Shown here in pieces: positions 1 to 5,299 of a stretch of 6,092 nt of DNA. The notes under the pieces are model-generated. The model was not told the DNA's origin. It did not search any database and saw only the letters and a list, made by a program, of their open reading frames with translations. A program made the translations under genes and the position numbers. The stretch's first letter is position 1. Each line of letters starts with the position of its first letter. Source of the DNA: CBDUBU01 sp965365465 (GTDB lineage Bacteria; Bacteroidota; Rhodothermia; Rhodothermales; DASSAV01); the NCBI GenBank assembly GCA_965365465.1, contig CBDUBU010000256.1, positions 1 through 6,092 on the forward strand, given 5' to 3'.

Positions 1-101
1 GCCGCCTGCCCGATTACGAGCGTGAGAAGCAGGAGGCCGAGCACCGCCAGCGGCCGATAGGCCGGGCGCCAGTGGGTAGAGAAATCATAGAAGGCATGCA
101 T
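1..101 (-). CDS. trbG: Start of a secreted/membrane protein, probably TrbG (VirB9-like), cut by window edge
   Basis: Only the first 33 codons are present; the gene continues past the left edge. The peptide opens MHAFYDFSTHWRPAYRP and then has a hydrophobic run (LAVLGLLLLTLVIGQAA), which reads as a signal peptide or membrane anchor. It begins 30 bases after the trbF stop on the same strand. In trb operons the gene after trbF is trbG, the VirB9-like periplasmic and outer-membrane channel component, which carries a signal peptide. The name rests on position and the hydrophobic start alone, because no conserved TrbG residues are in the window. The ATG ending at 101 has no strong ribosome binding site. 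An in-frame GTG three codons upstream is an alternative start. Confidence 0.5.
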   Translation of the reverse strand, partial: MHAFYDFSTHWRPAYRPLAVLGLLLLTLVIGQA

Positions 102-131
102 GGCAAACACCGACGGATGCGTGGATCATGT

Positions 132-908
132 TCAAGAGGCACGAGCGACCTGGGTCCAGTTGACGGCCGTGATGTAGAGTCCGAGCGGGTTGTATTCGAT
201 GGAGGCCGTGGACGTCGGCGGCACCTGGGTGAGGGTGAAGTAGCCTTCCCACGCCGAGCGCACTTGGGTGTCCGTCCCCTTCGGCGTCTCGATCTCGATC
301 CAGGACACCTTCCAGCTCTCCGAGCCCGGCACGGCGATCACGCTCTGGATCTCGATGCGCCGGGAGAGCCGGCGCGAGAGGAGGCGTGGGTCGTTCTCAG
401 GCTTGGAGAAGTACCCATTGAGCCACTCCTGCGCCTTCTCGTCGACGAAGGCGTAGGCGCGGACGATCATGTCTTTCTGGGCGAGCGGGTCCTCGTAGAC
501 CGTCCGGATGTTGCGGACGAAGAGGCTCAGCTGGTGAACGATGAGGCGCTCGTCCGCCTCCTCAAGCGCTTCTGCCGGACCAAAGGCGCGGGCCTGGCCC
601 AACGCATCGACCTCCACGATGTAGGGCGTGATGCGGGAGGAGGATGCCAGGCCGATGTAGGCCACGGTCATGGCTGAGAGCAGGCCCAGCGAAAGGAATG
701 CTATGATCTGCCAGTTGCGCACGGCCCGGGCAAGGCGCATATACTGATCGGCGAACTCCCGCCGCCCACGGAGGATACGGCCGTCGGCTGGCTCCTCTGA
801 ATAACTGGAGGCCATGACGCCGTTCGTGTGCTCCGCTGCAACAGATGGCGTCGTGGCAGCTTCGGTGTTTCCAGGAGATGAACTATGTTTGGAGGGTCTG
901 AAACGCAT
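132..908 (-). CDS. trbF: TrbF, VirB8-like inner-membrane channel protein
   Basis: This is a 258-residue bitopic inner-membrane protein of the VirB8/TrbF family, which links the inner-membrane platform to the periplasmic core of conjugative type IV secretion channels. A charged cytoplasmic N-terminus (about residues 1-65) leads to one membrane segment (about 66-88, WQIIAFLSLGLLSAMTVAYI). The periplasmic VirB8 fold follows, with the family hallmarks RITPYIVEVD just after the membrane, LFVRNIRTVYEDPLAQK, RAYAFVDEKA and a C-terminal NPLGLYITAVNW. These match TrbF of Ti/RP4-type systems along its length. The open frame extends upstream to 1031, but that part overlaps trbL out of frame. I chose the ATG at 908, 10 bases past the trbL stop, with an AGGTG sequence just upstream. 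An internal ATG at 815 would give 227 residues and cannot be excluded. The gene appears intact. Confidence 0.9.
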   Translation of the reverse strand: MRFRPSKHSSSPGNTEAATTPSVAAEHTNGVMASSYSEEPADGRILRGRREFADQYMRLARAVRNWQIIAFLSLGLLSAMTVAYIGLASSSRITPYIVEVDALGQARAFGPAEALEEADERLIVHQLSLFVRNIRTVYEDPLAQKDMIVRAYAFVDEKAQEWLNGYFSKPENDPRLLSRRLSRRIEIQSVIAVPGSESWKVSWIEIETPKGTDTQVRSAWEGYFTLTQVPPTSTASIEYNPLGLYITAVNWTQVARAS

Positions 909-918
909 GACGCACCTG

Positions 919-1863
919 CTATCGCATTTGCACCGCTTCACGAAGTCCAAAGCTGGCGCCGTCGGTAAGCTGCCGGGCAGCGCGGTTGGGGATAATGAGG
1001 GCGATGCCGGCAAAGATGAACGAGCCCACAATCATGCGGAAGGCGAGCTTGTAATCCACTACTGACATCGTGTCGATCATCGTAATCCATTCCTCGGCCA
1101 CGTCCTGACCGATTCCCACGAGCAGATACAGTAGGAACAAGCGGATGCCGACGGAGAAGGCGTAGACGAGGTACCGATCGGTAAAACTGGATGTCCCCCT
1201 GAATGCCGCAAAGCCGAGGAAGAAGACCCCCGTTCCGACGACAATGTAGCTTTCAACGATAGTGATGACGAGTTGTACGGCAATGAGGGCGAAGGCGATG
1301 ACGATAAGGAAGCCAGCAATGAGCGCCGCAACCGTATCTGCCGTGCTGACAAGCAGTCCCCACGACCAAGCCTTCTCCATCATCTTGCTATGCAACTCTA
1401 TCCCGAGTTCGGCAACGGCTGATGGTGAAAGTCCTGAACCTCCAGAAGCAATCTGGCCGGCCGTCGCGAGAGATTGGGTAATGAGGGGCCCCCAGTGAAT
1501 CCACGCCATCAGAAAGAAATAGAGGACCGATAGCATCAGAAACTTGAGAAAGAACTGCCCGAGGGTGTCGTCCAAATCCTGACGTCGGAAACCCCATACG
1601 TAAGCGCTGACCGCAAACTCAAATCCCGCAAACAACAGAAACAGTCGCTGTGCTACCGGCGAAAGTCGCACGTACCAATCGCTCTGCATCAGGCGGTATT
1701 TCTCTGTCAGGTCGTCGGTGACCACCTGTGACATGGCAGGCTCCGCTACGAGACCACACAGCGCCGCGAGGCCGATAAATATCAGCAGGAGGCGGTACCG
1801 GCTCCACCGTGACCCCGAGTTCAGGGAGGATCTGAAATATGTGTGACGGTGTAGGGGAGGCAT
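919..1863 (-). CDS. trbL: TrbL, VirB6-like polytopic inner-membrane channel protein
   Basis: This is a 314-residue polytopic membrane protein of the TrbL/VirB6 family, which forms part of the inner-membrane DNA and protein passage in conjugative type IV secretion. A hydrophobic first segment resembling a signal peptide (about 25-43) is followed by membrane segments near 73-91, 105-124, 176-200, 202-221, 236-252 and 276-292. The most diagnostic part is GTGVFFLGFAAFRGTSSFTDRY, split here as GTGVFFLGFAAFRG and TSSFTDRY, then RLFLLYLLVGIGQ. This agrees with the TrbL core (a Gly-rich loop, then LLVGIGQ). The open frame reaches back to 1956, but that stretch overlaps the upstream lipoprotein gene. 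The ATG at 1863 lies one base after that gene's TGA (TGATATG), so translational coupling is likely. The protein is shorter than many TrbL proteins because it lacks their long hydrophilic C-terminal tail. It has no visible frameshift. Confidence 0.88.
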   Translation of the reverse strand: MPPLHRHTYFRSSLNSGSRWSRYRLLLIFIGLAALCGLVAEPAMSQVVTDDLTEKYRLMQSDWYVRLSPVAQRLFLLFAGFEFAVSAYVWGFRRQDLDDTLGQFFLKFLMLSVLYFFLMAWIHWGPLITQSLATAGQIASGGSGLSPSAVAELGIELHSKMMEKAWSWGLLVSTADTVAALIAGFLIVIAFALIAVQLVITIVESYIVVGTGVFFLGFAAFRGTSSFTDRYLVYAFSVGIRLFLLYLLVGIGQDVAEEWITMIDTMSVVDYKLAFRMIVGSFIFAGIALIIPNRAARQLTDGASFGLREAVQMR

Positions 1864-1864
1864 A

Positions 1865-2239
1865 TCAGGGACTCTCGGTGGAATCAGTCGCAAAGGGATC
1901 CTCCGTACCTGTGTAGGTCTTGCCTTCCAGGCGTGGGCTCTCCGCTGCCTCGACAACCGCCCTCGCTTGGACTACGGCCCGGCAGTTAGGATAGTCCGCG
2001 TATTCCTTGGCTTCACAGAAGCTGATAGCCTCCTGAAATCGTTCGGGGTTTTGCTCATGTTCGCGCACCCAGAAATCGCCAGCATATCGCGTGCTCTGAG
2101 CGGTGACCTTTAGCGCTTTAATAGGATCGTCGCCATTGGCGATGTCCTCATTGGTGGGTCCACAAGCGGAAGTGAGCAGCAATAGGGGCAGTACGATGAG
2201 TAGTTGCGATGAGTTAACCGAATGCGTATAGCGTGTCAT
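1865..2239 (-). CDS. eexN: EexN-type entry-exclusion lipoprotein (trbK position)
   Basis: This is a 124-residue predicted lipoprotein. A hydrophobic signal peptide (about residues 11-25) ends in the lipobox-like TSAC, with Cys26 as the lipidation site. Thr at -3 is less usual than Leu but is tolerated. The mature part carries the pattern I associate with EexN-like proteins: FWVREHEQNPERFQEAI, then a Cys pair at about 75 and 86 (SFC and YPNC), then an Ala-rich helix. EexN and TrbK proteins sit in the cell envelope and reduce DNA uptake from cells that already carry the same element. Its place between trbJ and trbL is where trbK lies in RP4 and Ti operons, which supports the role. A purine-rich GGAACGG lies just upstream of the ATG. 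It starts 32 bases after trbJ, and its stop is one base from trbL. It is longer than most short EexN proteins and has an acidic, Thr/Ser-rich tail. The family call is by motif only. Confidence 0.72.
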   Translation of the reverse strand: MTRYTHSVNSSQLLIVLPLLLLTSACGPTNEDIANGDDPIKALKVTAQSTRYAGDFWVREHEQNPERFQEAISFCEAKEYADYPNCRAVVQARAVVEAAESPRLEGKTYTGTEDPFATDSTESP

Positions 2240-2271
2240 AAGCCGTTCCAGGTTCTAGTTAGAGATCAGGT

Positions 2272-3117
2272 CTAGAAACCAGTGTACGAGTTTCCGATGA
2301 GTCGCGGCTGCATAGCCGCAGCCCTGTACATGATTTCTCGGGATGCCGTAATCTGTGCGTCACGGTTCACCCCGTACGAAGCTTGAACAACCAGTGCATT
2401 CGTTTGAGCAGCCAGGAGCTGCCGGATCAGCACCAGTTCTTCCGCCGAAAACGCCTCCAGGGTGTTCGTCATTTCAATTGCTGCCGTCTGTCCCGTGACA
2501 CTCATCATCTGGTTCTTGATCGCCTGGAGCTCAACCTGACTCTGCGCGAAATGCTCGCCCTGTCGGCGCAGGCTGAGGAGCACATTCCGGTAGGTGTCGA
2601 GCGTTGTCTTGAACTGACGCCGCTGCTCCGTCGACCAGTCGACGTAGGCCTGGAAGCCGGGAAACTTGATCCCGAACTGCGACAGCAGGTTGTTTGTGCT
2701 GTAGGCGATGGCTTCTCCCTGCTGCATGAGGCCGTCGAGTTGCTGCACGAGCGCCTGGATCTGGCGCCAGGGTGGACTCGACAGCTTCTTTAGCATCTCA
2801 ATCTCATTCTTGATCTGTTCTATCTGATTCTTGATCTGGTCGGCGAGCTTGATTCCGTTGATAACCGTCTCGGCAATGTGACCCAGGTCGACGACGGGTG
2901 TAGCACCGCCTCCACCCGGCAAGCTCGGCAGTCCGGGCAGACCCGGCAACCCTGGAAGCCCGGGACCTCCGGGTATACCTGGCAGGCCTGGACCGCCTGG
3001 AAAACCAGGGCCCCCCGGCAGGCCGGGTAGGCCCGGAAGAAATTGGGCGCGTGCGGTGGGCACCGCAATACAGAACACGCAGGCAACCCAGAAGAGTACG
3101 AGCAACCTGAGGTGCAT
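2272..3117 (-). CDS. trbJ: TrbJ, VirB5-like conjugation protein with a collagen-like insert
   Basis: This is a 281-residue exported protein of the TrbJ/VirB5 family, a periplasmic or pilus-associated component needed for mating-pair formation. VirB5 proteins have been placed at pilus tips. A signal peptide covers residues 1-24 and ends ARA before Gln25. Residues 27-68 are 14 X-Pro-Gly triplets (see the separate repeat entry). The TrbJ domain starts near residue 75: VVDLGHIAETVINGIKLADQ, then a Lys/Glu/Ile-rich coiled-coil stretch (about 91-112), then YSTNNLLSQFGIKFPGF at 139-155, which matches the family's Y-S-x-x-(D/N)-L-x-x-x-F-x-x-x-FPG(Y/F) signature, and long helices to the C-terminus. 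I chose the ATG at 3117 because it gives a clean signal peptide and sits 19 bases after the trbE stop. An ATG at 3165 overlapping trbE would add 16 residues ahead of it. It lies between trbE and the EexN-like gene, the standard operon position. Confidence 0.88.
   Translation of the reverse strand: MHLRLLVLFWVACVFCIAVPTARAQFLPGLPGLPGGPGFPGGPGLPGIPGGPGLPGLPGLPGLPSLPGGGGATPVVDLGHIAETVINGIKLADQIKNQIEQIKNEIEMLKKLSSPPWRQIQALVQQLDGLMQQGEAIAYSTNNLLSQFGIKFPGFQAYVDWSTEQRRQFKTTLDTYRNVLLSLRRQGEHFAQSQVELQAIKNQMMSVTGQTAAIEMTNTLEAFSAEELVLIRQLLAAQTNALVVQASYGVNRDAQITASREIMYRAAAMQPRLIGNSYTGF
2914..3039 (-). repeat. Collagen-like array of 14 X-Pro-Gly triplets inside trbJ
   Basis: This is a 126-base, 9-base-period tandem array coding residues 27-68 of TrbJ. 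The units read in order LPG x3, GPG, FPG, GPG, LPG, IPG, GPG, LPG x3, LPS, LPG, and a GGG follows. Gly occupies every third position except for one Ser (residue 65), so the register is that of a collagen Gly-X-Y helix with Pro in every Y position. All four Pro codons and all four Gly codons occur, so the units are similar in protein but well diverged in DNA. That argues against recent slippage. The segment immediately follows the signal peptide, so it would be at the N-terminus of the mature exported protein. Confidence 0.95.
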
Positions 3118-3136
3118 GTGTGCCCGCAGCCGGACC

Positions 3137-4275
3137 TCAGGTCCCTGTAGCTGTAGTATGTGCATGCCAAAGTGCATCGTATATCTCCGATACATCGAAC
3201 ATTTGTACTTGGCTGAGGCGAAGGGCCGTTCGCTCCAGACCCCGGAGCTCCAGGTATTGCTCTTCCCAGTTTGGTCCGTATCGCGCGGCGAGTTCGTCCG
3301 CAAATTGGATCGTCTCCTGCATCGTCTTGCCGGGTATGGGAGACAGGAACGAAAGCGCGGTCTCCCCCAGGCCGAGCGCGAAGAGGCGGCTGCCGCTGGG
3401 ACTTTTGTAGTAGTAGTCACGCTGCTTGCGGGCGCGGGCGATGATCTTTATCTCGGCATCACCAAGCCCGAGCGCTCCGTAAAGCTTTGCCGTCTCCGGA
3501 TTCAGCGCGTCCGGGTTTGGCAGGAAGATGCGTGTCGGACAGCTCTCCGTGATGAGTTGCTTGTTCTCCAGGGCTGCGAGCTGGACCACGCTGTGCGCTA
3601 CCAGCACGACCGCCGCATTCTCCTTCCTGAGTGTGAGGAGCCACTGCTTGATGCGCCCGGCGAAGAGACTCCGCATGAGCGCGGCCCACGCCTCCTCGAT
3701 CACGATCAGCGTTGGTCGCCCGCCTGTGAGCCGCCGCTCCACCTGGCGGAAGAGGTAGAGCAGCACCGGCACGAGCACTTTGTCGGAGAGCTCCATCAGG
3801 TGCTTGAGCTCGAAGACCTGATAGTGCCCCTCCCTGATGCCGTCGCGGTCGCTGTCCAGAAGATAACCCAGGTTGCCTGAAACCGTGTAAGGTCGGAGCG
3901 CCTCCTTGAGCTCGCGGCTCTGCAGCTGCACGGAGAGCTCGGTGAGCGTCCGGTTCGGACGCGGCACCTGGGCAACGAGCGCGAGCGCGTGGTCGAGCCG
4001 CGACCGCAGGGCCGGGGTCACGTCCACACCCTGAAGGCCGAAGAGGACCTCCAGCCACTCTGCTGCCCAGGACCGTTCGGCAGGGTCGTCGATCCGGGCG
4101 AGCGGCTGGAACTGCACCTTGTCGCTACGTCCGGCAGCAATGTCATAGTGCTTTCCTCCCGCCACTTTCGATAGCAGATAGCCCGAATGGCCGAGGTCGA
4201 AGAGAAAGACCTGCGCCCCTTCATAGCGCATCCACTGGGCGACGAGCATGTTCACGAGCGTCGACTTTCCGGCTA
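3137..4275 (-). pseudogene. trbE: TrbE (VirB4 ATPase), C-terminal half only, 5' end lost at IS junction
   Basis: About 379 codons of a TrbE/VirB4 ATPase, which energises assembly and transfer in conjugative type IV secretion at the inner membrane. Family homology starts abruptly at AGKSTLVNML, the second half of Walker A (family form GPTGAGKS). The residues before it come from the adjoining transposase fragment read in another frame. Further motifs follow: FLFDLGHSG, a Walker B read as PTLIVIEEAW (family DEAW), then RIKQWLLTLRKENAAVVLVAHS, quoted here as RIKQWLLTLRKEN and AAVVLVAHS (family ATQS), and a C-terminal NWEEQYLEL. Full TrbE proteins are about 800 or more residues with Walker A near the middle, so roughly the first half is gone. 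The open frame continues upstream to 4399, giving a chimera, but that start is an artefact of the junction. The part downstream of the junction is free of frameshifts, so truncation may be fairly recent. Confidence 0.88.
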
Positions 4276-4500
4276 ATGGTGAGTGACACCCGAGCGGTTG
4301 CTCGGGCGACGCTGAGAGAGAGCCATCTTGAGCGCCGTCAGCACGAGGTCCTTCCGAAGATGAATAGCCATCGCCCAGCCGACGATGCGCTGAAGACATC
4401 GAGAACCACGGCCAGGTACAGAAAACCTGCTCTGGTAGGCACGTAGGTTATGTTCGCCACCCAGAGATCGTTCGGTCGCTCGGCGCTGATATACTGCTCC
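4276..4500 (-). pseudogene. IS3-family OrfB transposase, internal fragment, frameshifted
   Basis: This is a middle piece of an IS3-family DDE transposase (OrfB). It lies in two frames: EQYISAERPNDLWVANITYV, PTRAGFLYLAVVLDVFS, and then after a small deletion near 4383-4388, RIVGWAMAIHLRKDLVLTAL and KMALSQRRPSNRSGVTHH. The usual family text is RPNxLWVADITYV...GFLYLAVVLDxFSRRIVGWAM...GVIHHSDQG. The Asp in WVADITYV is the first catalytic residue and is Asn here. The fragment stops just before the second catalytic Asp (HHSD), where trbE begins. Just upstream of EQYI the frame meets a TAA. It is therefore broken by truncation at both ends, a frameshift and an active-site change, and is not functional. 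Confidence 0.85.
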
Positions 4501-4560
4501 CCTTAGAATCAGGACCACCAAGAAGGCGTTTCATGAACGATCACGTCTTGGAGTTGACCC

Positions 4561-4917
4561 ATGGAAGAGGATGGTCAGGTTCAGCGCTGGACAGCGAAGC
4601 GTTGATCGGCGCTCGTGCTAGAGATTCTGCGTGGGCAGACTTCGGTGCAGGAGGCTGCGCGGAAGTATGCCTTCACGGTCGCGGAGATTGAGCAGTGGAC
4701 GGATCGCTTCCTATTGGGAGCTGAGAATGCGCTTCGGACGAAACCGAAGGAGGAGGAGGTCCTGAAGGAGGAGGAGATCCGCCGGCTCAAGCCGAAAGTG
4801 GGCGAACTAGTTATGGATAACGACATCTTGAAGGCCACGATCGAGGTGAAGGGGCTGCCCTCCCCCTTTTTGCAGAAGAAGTCCGAGCAGGGAAGGAACG
4901 CGTGCGGGCTGAGATGA
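4561..4917 (+). pseudogene. IS3-family OrfA, interrupted by an in-frame TGA
   Basis: The reading from the ATG at 4561 gives MEEDGQVQRWTAKR, then a TGA at 4603-4605, then SALVLEILRGQTSVQEAARK, YAFTVAEIEQWTDRFLLGAE and NALRTKPKEEEVLKEEEIRR, and ends at 4917. This matches OrfA of an IS3-family group with the pattern RWTAKRRSALVLEILKGQT..EAARKYGLTVAEIE.W...FL.GAENALR. OrfA supplies the helix-turn-helix DNA-binding part of the transposase, and here the second Arg of KRRSAL is replaced by a stop. The rest of the helix-turn-helix region and the Lys/Glu-rich helix are intact. Without a restart, the stop removes the product. It faces away from the OrfB fragment on the other strand, so the two cannot be one undisturbed element. 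Confidence 0.82.
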
Positions 4918-4967
4918 GACGTGGTGGAGCAAGTAGTGAGCTGAGGGTCATGAGTCTATATCTCTAG
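4914..4967 (+). pseudogene. Possible decayed start of IS3 OrfB
   Basis: An ATG overlaps the orfA stop (ATGA), the arrangement expected for IS3-family orfA/orfB pairs. It opens a 17-codon frame, MRRGGASSELRVMSLYL, ending at TAG 4965. Read from slightly upstream (VRAEMRRGGASSELRVMSLY), it resembles the OrfB N-terminus with its RAEM...S...CRVLG(L/M)SRS.YY pattern, but weakly and with deletions. No further transposase similarity is visible to the right. This is offered as the point where the plus-strand IS copy fades out. Confidence 0.35.
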
Positions 4968-5008
4968 GCATGCCCTGCCAGTCTCGATGTGAAAAGGTGA
5001 AAAACAGC

Positions 5009-5028
5009 GTGTACACTTACGTGTACAC
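5009..5028. repeat. Paired GTGTACAC palindromes
   Basis: Two copies of the self-complementary octamer GTGTACAC stand 4 bases apart (TTAC between). Counting the preceding C, CGTGTACAC is a direct repeat with a 12-base period. The pair can also fold as an 8-bp hairpin with a 4-base loop. On the minus strand the hairpin is followed by GCTGTTTTTC, so a weak terminator is possible. It lies in the roughly 145 noncoding bases between the IS remnant and the tRNA terminator. An operator for a dimeric regulator is another option. Its function is unknown. Confidence 0.5.
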
Positions 5029-5063
5029 CACCCTTTCTAGAATCTACCATACAGACGTGCTAT

Positions 5064-5106
5064 AAAACAAGAAATCGACCCTCTTGCCATCAAGAAGGCC
5101 GATTTT
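5064..5106 (-). terminator. Intrinsic terminator of the tRNA-Pro transcript
   Basis: On the minus strand the bases just after the tRNA form a 15-bp stem (5105-5091 with 5086-5072, all paired, two of them G-U) closed by a 4-base loop, ATGG. TTTCTTGTTTT follows. It begins 7 bases after the tRNA 3' end. No other terminator is seen between the acyl-CoA synthetase stop and the tRNA, so it may also end transcripts from that gene. Confidence 0.9.
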
Positions 5107-5112
5107 GAGGAG

Positions 5113-5186
<74 letters not shown>

Positions 5187-5188
5187 CT

Positions 5189-5214
5189 CTTTGCTGCCGC
5201 ATCCGACAGCAAAG
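5189..5214. repeat. Inverted repeat just upstream of the tRNA
   Basis: The arms CTTTGCTG (5189-5196) and CAGCAAAG (5207-5214) flank a 10-base centre that can add two more G-C pairs past one mismatch. It lies in the short leader between the likely promoter and the mature tRNA 5' end and is not followed by a T-run on either strand. It may be a leader hairpin trimmed during RNase P maturation, or it may be incidental. Confidence 0.5.
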
Positions 5215-5219
5215 GGTCT

Positions 5220-5252
5220 GAAATATACGGATGCCGCCGGTTCGTATCCAAA
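5220..5252 (-). promoter_or_regulatory. Bacteroidota-like promoter for tRNA-Pro
   Basis: On the minus strand TTTG (5252-5249) is followed after 21 bases by TATATTTC (5227-5220). The Bacteroidota housekeeping consensus is TTTG, about 19-21 bases, TAnnTTTG, so seven of the eight consensus bases are covered in the -7 box apart from its two free positions and the final G. The mature tRNA starts 33 bases downstream, which leaves room for a short leader. A sigma70 reading (TTGGAT, 18 bases, TATATT) is poorer at -35. This is a prediction from sequence pattern alone. Confidence 0.45.
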
Positions 5253-5299
5253 TTTTCCTTCCCCTCCAGCCCAAGTTCAAGGTTTATCCATATGCCGCC

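Larger units (their letters stand above)
4276..4967. mobile_element. Scrambled IS3-family remnants between trbE and the tRNA side
   Basis: This region holds the minus-strand OrfB fragment (4276-4500) and the plus-strand OrfA/OrfB start (4561-4967). They are back to back and separated by about 60 bases with no coding similarity that I can see. Those bases contain TGAACGATCACGTCTTGG near 4533, which could be a degraded IS3-type end because such ends often begin TGAAC, but no matching inverted repeat was found. I could not find a target duplication. Either two IS copies were inserted in opposite directions and trimmed, or one element was inverted internally. The left border coincides with the break in trbE. 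Confidence 0.7.

Noticed and set aside
72..677. 201-codon open frame on the plus strand over trbF
   Set aside because: Low-complexity Arg/Asp/Gly/Leu composition typical of the antisense of a GC-rich gene. The minus strand carries a clear TrbF.
909..1031. Extended N-terminus of TrbF up to 1031
   Set aside because: It lies inside the trbL coding region in another frame and does not resemble TrbF. The ATG at 908 just past the trbL stop fits better.
2914..3039. Short-period repeat considered as a CRISPR or noncoding satellite
   Set aside because: The 9-base period, lack of spacers, and perfect triplet coding in frame with TrbJ show it is a coding repeat.
3056..3880. 274-codon plus-strand open frame over trbE and the start of trbJ
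   Set aside because: It has no recognisable motifs and is antisense to well-matched TrbE motifs on the minus strand.
4276..4399. Apparent N-terminus of TrbE starting at 4399
   Set aside because: These codons are the transposase fragment read in another frame. The residues resemble neither TrbE nor OrfB in that frame, so the start is a junction artefact.
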